Source of the DNA: Thermoanaerobaculum sp964488355
GTDB lineage: Bacteria > Acidobacteriota > Thermoanaerobaculia > Thermoanaerobaculales > Thermoanaerobaculaceae
Length of the DNA stretch: 50,153 bases
NCBI GenBank assembly: GCA_964488355.1
Contig: CAZAUJ010000017.1
Location: forward strand, 1 to 50,153
Direction of reading: 5' to 3'
Shown: one piece after another, positions 15,794-24,279 of the stretch
How positions within the stretch are numbered: position 1 is the stretch's first letter
Layout of the letters: the number at the start of each line of letters is the position of its first letter
Notes under the pieces: model-generated
What the model was told of the DNA's origin: nothing
Databases searched by the model: none
Seen by the model: the letters and a program-made list of their open reading frames with translations, nothing else
Made by a program: the position numbers and the translations under genes

Positions 15794-16957
15794 GTGGAGC
15801 GAAGGCCCACCCTTGGACGCTTTCTCCTGTCCCTGCTGAAGGTGGGGGTTACCTCCTACGGGGGCCCGGCCATCGTTGCCCAGCTGCGAGAGGAGTTGGT
15901 GGTGAGGAAGCGCTGGGTGACAGAGGAGGCTTTCGCCGAGTCCTTAGCCTTCGCCCAGGTGGTGCCCGGCCCGGTGGTGCCCGCCACGGCCGCCCATGCG
16001 GCGCAGCGAATTTTCGGCCCCGGCGCGGTTTTTCCTGCGGTCATGGCCTATGCCGCTCCCGCATTCTCGCTTATGGTTGGTCTTTCGGCTGCCTATTTCC
16101 GGTGGGGCACGGTGCCGCGGGTGGCGGCAGCCTTTTCCGGTTTGGGGCCTGTGATCGTGGCCATTGTCGCCTCTTCCATCCTCTCCTTGGCCCAACCGGC
16201 CCTGCGGGACCTGCGCGGGTTTGTCTTGGCTTTGGGTCTTTGGCCGCTGTTCCTGGCCCGCATCAGCCCGGTATTGGTGGTGCTCCTGGGCGCCGCCTTG
16301 GGGCTCTTGATCTTCCGCGCCGAGCCCGTGCACGAACTGGGGTCGGTGCCACCCGCCGGCAGCCGCCGGCAGGGGCTTGCTTGGGGTGGTGCCGTCGCTG
16401 GCCTGCTGGCTCTGGGCCTGACAACGATCGGCATGCGCGACCCGGTACGTGCTCGTTTGGGTTTGGAAGTAACGAAGATTGCCTTGCTCGCCTTCGGCGG
16501 CGGCTACACGGCGGTGGGGCTCATGTACCACGCCTTCGTGGAAAGCCAACCGCCCCTGCTGGCAGCCAAGGTGTTTGTGGACGGCCTGGCCCTTGGCCAG
16601 CTCACCCCGGGTCCGGTGGTCATCACCAGCACCTTTGTGGGTTTCAAGGTAGCGGGCCTCGCGGGGGCAGCAGTGGCCACCGTTTACACCTTTCTCCCCC
16701 CGGCTGTGCTGGTGGCGGTGCTGGCGCCCCACGTGGCACGCCTGCGCGGAAGCTGGGTTTTCCACCGAGCGGTGCGCGGAGCATCCGCTGCCTTTGTCGC
16801 GCTGTTGTTGCAGGTGTTGGGCTCGGTGGCAGGCAGTGCCATCACCTCGGCGTGGGCCGCACCCGTGGCCTTGCTGGCCTTTGCCGCCCTGAGGCTGCGG
16901 GTGCCCGTGCTGCTGCTGGTTTTTATTGCTGTGGTCGGAAGTGTTTTCCTTTCATGA
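15794..16957 (+). CDS. chrA: Chromate transporter (CHR family), two-domain
   Basis: About 387 residues with ten or so membrane segments in two homologous halves. Half one has SYGGPAIVAQLREE and QVVPGPVVPA. Half two has AFGGGYTAVG and QLTPGPVVI. This pseudo-duplication defines the long-chain CHR family, which exports chromate and whose members are often present without any chromate link. I chose the GTG at 15794 because the hydrophobic core starts shortly after and AGGGGAAG lies upstream; a frame open to 15674 would overlap the divergent ygfZ start. A linker of charged/Pro residues (about 170-190) separates the halves. Confidence 0.9.
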   Translation: MERRPTLGRFLLSLLKVGVTSYGGPAIVAQLREELVVRKRWVTEEAFAESLAFAQVVPGPVVPATAAHAAQRIFGPGAVFPAVMAYAAPAFSLMVGLSAAYFRWGTVPRVAAAFSGLGPVIVAIVASSILSLAQPALRDLRGFVLALGLWPLFLARISPVLVVLLGAALGLLIFRAEPVHELGSVPPAGSRRQGLAWGGAVAGLLALGLTTIGMRDPVRARLGLEVTKIALLAFGGGYTAVGLMYHAFVESQPPLLAAKVFVDGLALGQLTPGPVVITSTFVGFKVAGLAGAAVATVYTFLPPAVLVAVLAPHVARLRGSWVFHRAVRGASAAFVALLLQVLGSVAGSAITSAWAAPVALLAFAALRLRVPVLLLVFIAVVGSVFLS

Positions 16958-17540
16958 AAGCCTCTGCAAAACGCTTGACGTGCAGCGTAGGCGCTCCTAA
17001 CTGGGGCTTGCAGCCTCGCTTGTGAGCGTTGGCGCATTGACAAGGCCCTTTGGCCTGTTCATTCCTCCTCGTTGGCAGTATTTCTCTTGCTGAGCCGGCA
17101 TGCTGCCCGCAGTACCCACCGTCGCAGGCTGTGGGTGGCGGCCCGCAGTGCGATTTTCTTCACTAACAGGGAGACCTTCGAACTGGTGGCCCGCGGGTGA
17201 GGGAAAGGTCTTCGTGTTCGCAGCCCTATCGTCCCCATTGGCCACCGAGAGCGCAGGTTTATAAACCCTTTTTCCCTCCTGCCTGGGCGCATTTCGCCGG
17301 AACCCACGAGGCCCTGCTAACGATGCGGTAAAGCTCAAGTCCGAATGGCTTAAACACCTCCAAACTACCATCCGGGCAACCTTCCCAAGACACTCACTGT
17401 GCAAAAGATGCATCATCCGCTTCGTGGTCAAATGCCCTTTGCCTAAGGCCCACCGTGCGACCTTGTAGTCTTTTTTCTCAAAGCAATCCGACCAGAGCCC
17501 AGCCACAATCGCTGAGCTAAGCGAAGGCTTTCTTCACAGA
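16958..17540. other. Long intergenic stretch, no convincing gene
   Basis: About 580 bases between the chromate transporter stop and the glnA terminator. The longest leftward frame (16997-17506) starts without a ribosome site and resembles no family. A second frame (17059-17307) overlaps it with a more protein-like Arg/Leu-rich end (LLVKKIALRAATHSLRRWV), which could mean a decayed, frameshifted gene. Base composition looks less GC-rich than the flanks. I see no tRNA, RNase P or tmRNA signature. Confidence 0.5.
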
Positions 17541-17570
17541 AAAAAGGCGGGCAGCGACGGCTGCCCGCCC
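17541..17570 (-). terminator. Rho-independent terminator of glnA
   Basis: Read leftward, a perfect ten-pair stem GGCGGGCAGC / GCTGCCCGCC with a CGTC loop is followed by TTTTTT. It lies about 20 bases after the glnA stop. Confidence 0.92.
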
Positions 17571-17590
17571 ACATGCCACGCTGAAGGCGT

Positions 17591-18916
17591 CTAGAAGACC
17601 TCCAGGTACTGGTCGCGCTCCCACTGATGCACCACGGAAATGTACTGCTTCCACTCCTCCCGCTTGTTGCGCAGGAAGTTTTCGAAGATGTGCTCACCCA
17701 GTGCCTCGCGAATAACGCGGTCCCGTTCCAGGTTGTCCAGGGCCTCCGCCAGGTTAGCTGGTAGCTGCTTGATCTTGAGCCGGCGCCTTTCTCGCTCCGA
17801 CATCTCGAAGATGTTGCGGTTTACCGGCTCGCCGCAATCCAGGCCCCGCTCGATGCCGTCTAGCCCCGCTGCCAGCATCACGGCCAAGGCCAGGTAGGGG
17901 TTACACGAGGGGTCGGGCACGCGCACCTCACAGCGAGTGCCTTGGCCGCGGCGGGCGGGCACCCGTACCAGGGGCGAGCGGTTCTTTTCCGACCACGCCA
18001 CGTTCACAGGCGCCTCGTAACCGGGTACCAAGCGCTTGAACGAGTTCACCAGGGGATTGGTGACGGCGCAGAAGGCACGCACGTGGCCGAGGATGCCGGC
18101 AATGTAGCTGCGGGCGATGGTGGAAAGCTGGTAAGGCGCCTGCGGGTCAAAAAAGACGTTTTGCCCATTCTCGTCAAACAGGCTCTGGTGGGTGTGCATG
18201 CCCGAGCCGTTCACCCCAAACAGGGGCTTGGGCATGAAGGTGGCGTGCAGCCCGTGGTCCTTAGTCACCTTTTTCACCACGAACTTGAAGTCCACCACGT
18301 TGTCGGCGGTCTTCAGGGCTTCCGCGTAGCGAAAGTCAATTTCGTGCTGGCCCGGTGCCACTTCGTGGTGGGCGGCTTCGATCTCGAAGCCCATCCGCTC
18401 CAGCACCGTCACGATGTCCCTCCGCGCTTCCTCGCCCAGATCCATGGGGGTGAGGTCAAAGTACGCGCCCACGTCGTGAGTTTGGTGGTTGGGTTTGCCG
18501 TCGGCATCGCGGTGGAAAAGGAAAAACTCCGCCTCTACGCCCGCCATCATCCGCCAACCTTTTTTCGCCGCCTTGGCCGCCACCCGCTTGAGGACCTGTC
18601 GCGGGCAGCCGTCAAAGGGCGTGCCATCGGGGTTATAGATATCGCACATCAGGCGGGCCACCTTGCCATGAGGGCCATCCCAGGGATAGACGCAAAAGGT
18701 TTCCAAATCCGGGCGCAGCAGCATGTCCGACTCCTCAATGCGGGTAAACCCCTCGATGGAGGAGCCATCGAACATGATTTCCCCGTCAAGAGCTTTCTGG
18801 AACTGGCTTTCCGGCACTTCCACGTTCTTGATGATGCCGTCAATGTCGGTGAACACCAGGCGGAGGAAGTGCACGTTTTCCCCCTTACAACGCTCAAGAA
18901 TCTCCTTTTTGTCCAT
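17591..18916 (-). CDS. glnA: Glutamine synthetase type I (GSI-alpha like)
   Basis: 441 residues; makes glutamine from glutamate, ammonia and ATP as a cytoplasmic dodecamer. Recognisable blocks are MFDGSSIEGF (flexible latch region), VEAEFFLF, NGSGMHTHQS (ATP site) and the metal/substrate block ending CEVRVPDPSCNPYLA. The length and the C-terminal KQLPANLAEALDNLE segment fit the alpha subtype, with no adenylylation-site NLYDLP. I chose the ATG at 18916 because AAAGGGGG precedes it and the mature GS sequence starts there; a frame open to 18946 adds a basic stretch containing the promoter-proximal leader. A strong promoter and terminator flank it, so it is monocistronic. Confidence 0.97.
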   Translation of the reverse strand: MDKKEILERCKGENVHFLRLVFTDIDGIIKNVEVPESQFQKALDGEIMFDGSSIEGFTRIEESDMLLRPDLETFCVYPWDGPHGKVARLMCDIYNPDGTPFDGCPRQVLKRVAAKAAKKGWRMMAGVEAEFFLFHRDADGKPNHQTHDVGAYFDLTPMDLGEEARRDIVTVLERMGFEIEAAHHEVAPGQHEIDFRYAEALKTADNVVDFKFVVKKVTKDHGLHATFMPKPLFGVNGSGMHTHQSLFDENGQNVFFDPQAPYQLSTIARSYIAGILGHVRAFCAVTNPLVNSFKRLVPGYEAPVNVAWSEKNRSPLVRVPARRGQGTRCEVRVPDPSCNPYLALAVMLAAGLDGIERGLDCGEPVNRNIFEMSERERRRLKIKQLPANLAEALDNLERDRVIREALGEHIFENFLRNKREEWKQYISVVHQWERDQYLEVF

Positions 18917-18946
18917 TCGTACCCCCTTTCCCTTACGACGTGCCAT

Positions 18947-18974
18947 ATTTTACCGTTGTTACTCTCGATGTCAA
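18947..18974 (-). promoter_or_regulatory. Strong sigma-70 promoter of glnA
   Basis: On the minus strand perfect TTGACA (18969-18974), 16 bases, then TAAAAT (18947-18952), about 30 bases ahead of the glnA ATG. Confidence 0.7.
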
Positions 18975-18995
18975 CGCCATTAGCTGAAGATTGAC

Positions 18996-19022
18996 ATGCG
19001 ACTCTGTGTCATTTCGTCGCAT
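18996..19022. promoter_or_regulatory. Inverted repeat ATGCGAC-N13-GTCGCAT between glnA and OPT transporter
   Basis: Perfect seven-base arms (18996-19002 and 19016-19022) lie just upstream of the glnA promoter and between two divergent nitrogen-related genes, so a shared operator is plausible. Confidence 0.4.
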
Positions 19023-19053
19023 TTCGATGATCATCACAAAGCTTTCTGCCAGC

Positions 19054-19082
19054 TTGTCCCGCATCCAACCTCACAGTAAGCT
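19054..19082 (+). promoter_or_regulatory. Candidate promoter of the OPT transporter gene
   Basis: TTGTCC (19054-19059), 17 bases, TAAGCT (19077-19082), 24 bases before the ATG. Confidence 0.45.
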
Positions 19083-19106
19083 TGGCGCCTGGAAAGGAGG
19101 AGGATC

Positions 19107-21161
19107 ATGGAACCCAGCAAGAAGAGCCTGCCAGAAAACGCCTACCGGCCGTTGAAGCCCGGGGAGAACTACGAGCCCTTGGTGCCGGCTTCGGACCGGC
19201 TCCCCGAGTTCACCCCGCGTTCGGTAACGCTCGGCATCCTCATGGCAGTGCTGTTTTCCGCGGCGGCCGCCTTTCTCGGGTTGAAGGCGGGGCAGGTGTT
19301 CGAGGCTGCTATCCCCATAGCCATCATCGGTGTGGGCTTGGGGTTCCTCTTTCGTCGGCGGTCCACCATCCTGGAAAACGTCATCATCCAATCCATCGGC
19401 GCGGCCTCGGGTTTGGTGGTGGCCGGTTCCATCTTCACCCTCCCGGCTCTCTTCATCCTCGGCCTTCCAGCGAACGTAGTGAAGCTCTTTGTCGTGGCCA
19501 TGCTGGGGGGTGCCTTGGGGATCCTCTTCCTTGTTCCTTTCCGCCGCTACTTCGTGCGCGAAATGCACGGCGAGTTTCCCTTCCCGGAAGCCACCGCCAC
19601 CACCGAGGTGCTGGTGGCGGGGGAAGCGGGGGGTAAGCAAGCCAAGGTGCTAGCGCTGGCGGCAGCGGTGGGCGGTCTGTTTGACTTCATCATTATTCAC
19701 TTTGAAGGTTGGGCGGAGGTATTCACCTCCCGTGCCGTGCCCTTCCTGGCAGGCCTCGCGGAGAAGGCCAAGCTGGTCTTCCGCTTCAACTTGCTCGCTT
19801 CCATCTTGGGCTTGGGCTACATCATCGGGCTCAAGTACGCCTTGATAATCTGCGCCGGTTCCTTCCTCGCGTGGTTCTTGCTGGTCCCGTTGGTGGCTCA
19901 CCTGGGCGCCAACCTGCCGGTGGCCTTGCCACCGGTGACCGATGGCACACTGATTAGCAGCATGAGCGCCGAAGCCGTGTTTCGCAACTACGTGCGCCAC
20001 ATCGGCATCGGCGCCATTGCTGCCGCCGGCATTCTTGGCATCCTGCGCTCCTGGCGCGTGGTGGTGAAAGCCTTCGCCATGGGCTTCGCCGAGCTCACCG
20101 GCGGTACGCGTGCTCAGGGGGCGGAGCGTACCGACCGGGATCTGCCCATGAGCTGGGTGATGGCTGGCCTGGTGGTGGTCGCCTTTGTGTTGTGGCTGTT
20201 CTTCCGCTTCTTCGTGGTGCCACAACAGCCTCGCGCGGCCTTCCTGTCTCTCATTGCCCTGGGCATCGTGCTGCTCATTTCTTTCCTGTTCACCACCGTG
20301 GCGGCCAGGGCGATTGCCACCGTGGGTACCAACCCCGTTTCCGGCATGACCCTCATGACCCTCATCCTCACCTCCGTGCTGCTGGTGGAAGCGGGGCTGT
20401 CCGGACCGGCAGGCATGCTGGCAGCTTTGCTAATCGGCGGGGTAGTCTGCACTGCCCTCTCCATGGCCGGTGGCCTGATTACCGACTTGAAGATTGGCTA
20501 CTGGATTGGCGCCACGCCGCACGTGCAACAGAAAGCTAAGTTCTTGGGAACAATTTTTGCCTCCGCCACCGTGGGTGCCGTCATTCTCCTGCTCAACCAG
20601 GCTTACGGCTTTGTCCCCTCGCCCGAACACCCGGCGGACAAAGTTTTTGCTGCGCCGCAAGCCAACGCCATGGCGGCGGTGATCAAGACCCTCATGTCGC
20701 AAGAGGAAGTGCCTTGGCTGCTTTATGGGGTCGGGGTGCTTACTGCCCTCACCATGCAGATGATTGGCATCCCATCCCTAGCCTTTGCCCTGGGCATGTA
20801 CATTCCCCTGGAGCTCAACGTGCCGTTGGTGGTGGGCGGGCTCATTGCCCACTGGGTGAAGAAGTCCGCCGGTGCTGACGAGGCACTGGCGCAGGCGCGC
20901 GCCACCCGCGGCACGCTGGTGGCGTCAGGGTTTATTGCCGGAGGCGCGCTGCTGGGCGTGGTCGCGGCCTTCTTGAAGATCCTGGACGTCTGGACAGGCT
21001 TCAAAGCGGGCGCCGGTGCTCTCAGCACCGTTGCCCGTGCCCTAGCCGCGCTCTTCGCCACCTCAGCGGAACACACCGCCGAGGTGGTGGGCTTGGTCGC
21101 CTACCTCGCCCTAGCGGCGTACATGTTTTGGGAGGCCAAGCGGGCTCGCACTCAGGACTAG
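19107..21161 (+). CDS. OPT family oligopeptide transporter
   Basis: A 684-residue inner-membrane protein with about 15-16 hydrophobic segments. A short soluble N-terminus (PENAYRPLKPGENYEPLVPA) precedes FTPRSVTLGILMAVLFSAAAAFLGLKAGQVFEAAIP, the diagnostic start of bacterial OPT proteins. EFPFPEATATTEVL is another family block. Family members import peptides or metal chelates with protons. AAAGGAGGAGG precedes the ATG. It diverges from glnA and its stop overlaps the convergent 21158-21904 gene by four bases. With the POT transporter at 47002 it gives two independent peptide uptake routes. Confidence 0.93.
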   Translation: MEPSKKSLPENAYRPLKPGENYEPLVPASDRLPEFTPRSVTLGILMAVLFSAAAAFLGLKAGQVFEAAIPIAIIGVGLGFLFRRRSTILENVIIQSIGAASGLVVAGSIFTLPALFILGLPANVVKLFVVAMLGGALGILFLVPFRRYFVREMHGEFPFPEATATTEVLVAGEAGGKQAKVLALAAAVGGLFDFIIIHFEGWAEVFTSRAVPFLAGLAEKAKLVFRFNLLASILGLGYIIGLKYALIICAGSFLAWFLLVPLVAHLGANLPVALPPVTDGTLISSMSAEAVFRNYVRHIGIGAIAAAGILGILRSWRVVVKAFAMGFAELTGGTRAQGAERTDRDLPMSWVMAGLVVVAFVLWLFFRFFVVPQQPRAAFLSLIALGIVLLISFLFTTVAARAIATVGTNPVSGMTLMTLILTSVLLVEAGLSGPAGMLAALLIGGVVCTALSMAGGLITDLKIGYWIGATPHVQQKAKFLGTIFASATVGAVILLLNQAYGFVPSPEHPADKVFAAPQANAMAAVIKTLMSQEEVPWLLYGVGVLTALTMQMIGIPSLAFALGMYIPLELNVPLVVGGLIAHWVKKSAGADEALAQARATRGTLVASGFIAGGALLGVVAAFLKILDVWTGFKAGAGALSTVARALAALFATSAEHTAEVVGLVAYLALAAYMFWEAKRARTQD

Positions 21162-21904
21162 GTTTCCGGCTCACCGGCCTTGGGGGTGGCTTTGGGCTGC
21201 GTTTCAGGAGGTGCGGCGCCTTGTGGTTGCTCCGGCGCCGCGCTTACCTGGCGCCAGTTGACGGAAAAGATCACCTGCTGTGGGTGCTCGGGCGAGCTCA
21301 CGGTCACCGGCACGGTGAACTGCTGCCCCGGCTGCACCAACCCAGGGTAGGTGTTGCTCCCCGTAGCCAACACCTTGCCCTGCTCATCGGTGACGCGCAC
21401 GCTCACGCTCACGTCCTGCACCGGTACCTTGCCCGAGTTCACCATGTTGGCCAAGATTTCCCACGTCCCTTCGCCTGCTTCCCGCTCGCTCCAGCCCAGC
21501 ACCACCACGCCCTCTCCCGCCGTGGCTGGCGCGCTGGTTTCCTCCTTCCCCTGCCCTTCCGCCTCCGCCGGTGGGGCCACCCTCTGCACATCCACGTCGG
21601 TCACCTGAGCTGCCGGCGTGCCAGGCTTGGCTACGGCCGCGGCGAAGGGGCTCTTAGGCGCCGCCGGTGCCTGGGGAGCAGGCGCGGGCTGGGGTGCCTC
21701 GTTGGCCTTGCGCGTGCCCTCCAGATCCACCGCTGACAAGGGATAGCTGAGCGTCTTCCCGTTAGCCTGCACCAGCACCAGGTAGTTGCCCTTCTGTTGG
21801 AAGGAGGCCACTTCCAGCCTCTTGCCACCCTTCAGGACCACCACTGCTGACCAGGCCGAAGCTGCCAAGAACAGGGTAGCTGCTGTAACCCAAGCCTTCC
21901 TCAT
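21158..21904 (-). CDS. Secreted protein with FxLYD-like beta domain and Pro/Ala linker
   Basis: A 248-residue exported protein of unknown function. The signal is MRKAWVTAATLFLAASAWS. An SH3-like N-terminal segment follows (about 20-65, VVVLKGGKRLEVASFQQKGN), of the type seen near repeats of bacterial cell-envelope proteins. A Pro/Ala-rich linker (about 70-130) leads to a beta domain (about 135-220, with VNSGKVPVQDVSVSVRV and LVQPGQQFTVPVTV) resembling the FxLYD class. A second Pro-rich tail ends the protein. GGAGG precedes the ATG. No function can be assigned; it is periplasmic or surface exposed. Confidence 0.8.
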   Translation of the reverse strand: MRKAWVTAATLFLAASAWSAVVVLKGGKRLEVASFQQKGNYLVLVQANGKTLSYPLSAVDLEGTRKANEAPQPAPAPQAPAAPKSPFAAAVAKPGTPAAQVTDVDVQRVAPPAEAEGQGKEETSAPATAGEGVVVLGWSEREAGEGTWEILANMVNSGKVPVQDVSVSVRVTDEQGKVLATGSNTYPGLVQPGQQFTVPVTVSSPEHPQQVIFSVNWRQVSAAPEQPQGAAPPETQPKATPKAGEPET

Positions 21905-21978
21905 CGCGCACCTCCGAACCTCGTTGCTATTTTAGCGCGGCAGTGATCCACAGCCCCCTCGCCCCCTGAGCACCCAAG

Positions 21979-22005
21979 AAAAAGCCCCGGGGATTTCCCG
22001 GGGCC
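21979..22005 (-). terminator. Rho-independent terminator of the OmpA-like gene
   Basis: Read leftward, GCCCCGGG / CCCGGGGC with an AAAT loop is followed by TTTTT, about 25 bases after the stop. Confidence 0.88.
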
Positions 22006-22030
22006 AAGAAGATTCGTTCCAGAGCCGAAA

Positions 22031-22669
22031 TTACTCCAGCACCACCAAGGTGACGCGGCGGTTTTTGGCACGGCCCTCGGCCGTCTTGTTGTCCTCCACC
22101 GGCTTGTACTCGCCATAGGAGATGGCGTTCATCCGGTGCAACGGGATCCCGTGCTGCATGTTGAGGTAGCGCACCACCGCGTCAGCGCGGGCCTGACCCA
22201 ACTCCAGGTTGTACTTTTCCGAGCCGATGGCATCGGCGTGGCCCTGCACCTCGATGTAAACGTTCTTGTTCTCCGCCTTCACCTTCTGTGCGAAGGCATC
22301 CAAGGCCGCCTTGGCCTCAGCGGAAAGGTCGCTCTTGTTAAAGCCAAAGTGCACCACATCGTCGGACAGGGTCACCTCGAAAAGGAACTTGCCCTTGGCC
22401 AGCTTGCCCGCTTCTTCAGCGCGCGCCAAGGCCTCCTTGGCGGTGTCGGACAGCTCAGCAATTTTGGCATTTTGCTCCGCGTCCGACTTTTTCAGGTTGG
22501 CCACATCCATTTGCGTGGCTTCCACCTGATTCTGCACCTCGGCCAGCTTGGCCTCGGTCACTTTTTGCGCTTGCGCCACCTGTTCCTGCACGTACTCTTT
22601 GGTGGCACATCCGGTGGTGAACACCGCCGCGCCTGCCGCCACGACCAAAAGCACCAAAACCTTTTTCAT
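22031..22669 (-). CDS. OmpA/Pal-like lipoprotein with N-terminal coiled coil
   Basis: 212 residues. The signal MKKVLVLLVVAAGAAVFTTG ends at Cys21 (FTTGC), a lipobox whose -3 position is Thr rather than Leu, so lipidation is probable but not certain. A heptad-rich, Lpp-like helix (about 25-90, KEYVQEQVAQAQKV onwards) leads to an OmpA_C domain (about 95-212) with GHADAIGSEKYNLELGQARA, the peptidoglycan (diaminopimelate) binding block. It should anchor the outer membrane to the wall. I chose the ATG at 22669 for its AGGAG and signal peptide; a frame open to 22726 runs through the promoter. Monocistronic with promoter and terminator. Confidence 0.9.
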   Translation of the reverse strand: MKKVLVLLVVAAGAAVFTTGCATKEYVQEQVAQAQKVTEAKLAEVQNQVEATQMDVANLKKSDAEQNAKIAELSDTAKEALARAEEAGKLAKGKFLFEVTLSDDVVHFGFNKSDLSAEAKAALDAFAQKVKAENKNVYIEVQGHADAIGSEKYNLELGQARADAVVRYLNMQHGIPLHRMNAISYGEYKPVEDNKTAEGRAKNRRVTLVVLE

Positions 22670-22736
22670 CGTTGCTCCTCCTTTTCTTAAGCTTTCTGCC
22701 GCGTTTTGCCCCATGCACCTACCCACAGTCGTGCTG

Positions 22737-22768
22737 AGTATAGCACACGCGTGCTACCGCCTTGTCAA
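22737..22768 (-). promoter_or_regulatory. Promoter of the OmpA-like gene overlapping the 14-bp element
   Basis: On the minus strand TTGACA (22763-22768) and TATACT (22737-22742, extended by TGC) are 20 bases apart, a little long. The spacer holds AGCACACGCGTGCT (22742-22755 on the plus strand), identical to 13921-13934. Confidence 0.5.
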
Positions 22769-22774
22769 GCGAGT

Positions 22775-23722
22775 TCAAGGAAGGGTGCCCCGGTAACCCG
22801 CCCGGGTCACCACCGTGAAAGGCCCCTTCACCTGCACCGCCAGCTTTCGCCAACGAACCTCACCCACACCCGAAGGGGTAAAGGCAATGATGTACCGCTG
22901 GCCCAGCTCTCGGCGCAAGCCTTGCGCCATGGAGCGCAGGCTATCCAGCGTCTCCACCCGCAGGTACCGGCCGCCGGTGGCCTGGGCGAAGCGCTGCAGC
23001 AGCGCCTCGTAGGTGAGGCCTTCGGCGGCTTCGCCCGGCGGCGGTTCTATGCCGAACACGTATAGCGGGTCCTGCAGGTCCTGCAACAGCGTTAGCGCTC
23101 CCTCGGCGGTGAGCTGGGAGGCGGTGTCCACTCCATCGGTAAAAAGCAGCACCGCCCGGCGCAGGCCCTTGGAGCCCTCGAAGAAGCGCGGGGCCGCGCT
23201 GAGCACGTCGTAAAGGGCGGTGGTACCGTACCCGCTGAGGCGATCCAGCAGCGCTGGCAGTGCCCGCGGGTCGGCCCCCAGGCGCAGCTTCCGATGCACC
23301 TCGTTGGCTCCGTAGGTGATCAGGCTCACCTCATCGCCAGGCTTGAGCCACGGAAGGAACTCGCCGATGGCCTCGCGCACTTTGGCCAACCGCCGGCCGT
23401 TCATGGAACCGGAGGTGTCCACCACAAAAACGTAGGCGATAGGCAGGCCACCTTCTCGCCAAAAGGAGGTTATGGGAAACTCCATGCCGTCCACGTATAG
23501 GCGAAAGGCGTCCTTTTCCAGGTGAGCCACCAGCCGACCCTTGGCGTCGCGCACGGTTACCGGCACCAGGACGGTGGTGACTTCGGTGCTTTCGCGAAAA
23601 CTTTCCTGTCCCGAGCCCTGCCCGGCAAGAAAAGGGAAAGCTAACACAAGGGCCGCTAAAAGACGAAGGTTACGCCGAGCGCTACCTCGGTGAAGGTCAG
23701 CCAGTTGTCGCGGCGGTCGCAT
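22775..23722 (-). CDS. VWFA-related domain protein with intact MIDAS
   Basis: About 315 residues, with a signal-like hydrophobic stretch (LRLLAALVLAFPFLAG) after a basic N-terminus. A beta segment (VLVPVTVRDAKGRLVAHLEKDAFRLYVDG) precedes a von Willebrand A domain with the metal-ion site DTSGSMNG and later TDGVDT. This is the acidobacterial VWFA-related protein type; most act in adhesion or complex assembly outside the cytoplasm. I chose the ATG at 23722 (GGTGG five bases upstream); it overlaps the upstream barrel gene by 67 bases. A later GTG would truncate the signal. It is the last gene of a seven-gene run. Confidence 0.85.
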   Translation of the reverse strand: MRPPRQLADLHRGSARRNLRLLAALVLAFPFLAGQGSGQESFRESTEVTTVLVPVTVRDAKGRLVAHLEKDAFRLYVDGMEFPITSFWREGGLPIAYVFVVDTSGSMNGRRLAKVREAIGEFLPWLKPGDEVSLITYGANEVHRKLRLGADPRALPALLDRLSGYGTTALYDVLSAAPRFFEGSKGLRRAVLLFTDGVDTASQLTAEGALTLLQDLQDPLYVFGIEPPPGEAAEGLTYEALLQRFAQATGGRYLRVETLDSLRSMAQGLRRELGQRYIIAFTPSGVGEVRWRKLAVQVKGPFTVVTRAGYRGTLP

Positions 23723-24279
23723 TCGTCCCACCAATCGCAGTGGTCATTGTCAGAGCCCACGTGCACCGAGTGCCCCCGCCAGTCGAAGCGCAAAGCCACC
23801 TCGGGCGAGAAAAAGATCTTGAAACCGCCACCAAAGTTGGCGACAAAGCGGGTATCCGAGGAGGCGGTACCAAAGTTGGGGTCCAGGTGCATGGCGCCCA
23901 CGCCGCCAGCCAGGAACGGCACCACCCGGCGGTGACCCAGATCACCTTCCAACCCCACTTCCAGGGTGGTCAGGTCAATATCCCCAATCTTGGAGCGGCC
24001 ACCAAAAAGCTCGCGGCGTCCAGTCACCAGGTCGGCCTGTTCCCGAAACAGCGCCACGTCCGCCAGCCAGTTAGGGGCAAAGCGATAACCCAGCCGGAGG
24101 CCGTAGGCAGGGGCATCGTCCACGGTAACGTCGAAGTTGAAGGTGGGGGTCACGCCCCGCACGATGGTATCGCCTAGCCAAAAGCCCAGCGTGGGTGTGA
24201 GTTCCACGCTCCCTGGAGCTTGCGCCGCCGCAGCCAATGGCCAGAGCAAAGCCAACACCACCAGTAACTTGTACCTCAT
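23656..24279 (-). CDS. Outer-membrane beta-barrel protein (OmpW/OprF-like fold)
   Basis: A 207-residue exported small barrel. The signal is MRYKLLVVLALLWPLAAAAQ. Alternating hydrophobic strands follow and the protein ends in VTFVF, an aromatic C-terminus typical of outer-membrane insertion. Near the end is an acidic, aromatic loop with two cysteines (HCDWWDECDRRDNW; CxxxxC), unusual in a barrel and interesting next to the TlpA thiol gene. AAGGAGG precedes the ATG, whose ATGA overlaps the tlpA stop by four bases. The exact barrel family cannot be named from sequence alone. Confidence 0.8.
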   Translation of the reverse strand: MRYKLLVVLALLWPLAAAAQAPGSVELTPTLGFWLGDTIVRGVTPTFNFDVTVDDAPAYGLRLGYRFAPNWLADVALFREQADLVTGRRELFGGRSKIGDIDLTTLEVGLEGDLGHRRVVPFLAGGVGAMHLDPNFGTASSDTRFVANFGGGFKIFFSPEVALRFDWRGHSVHVGSDNDHCDWWDECDRRDNWLTFTEVALGVTFVF

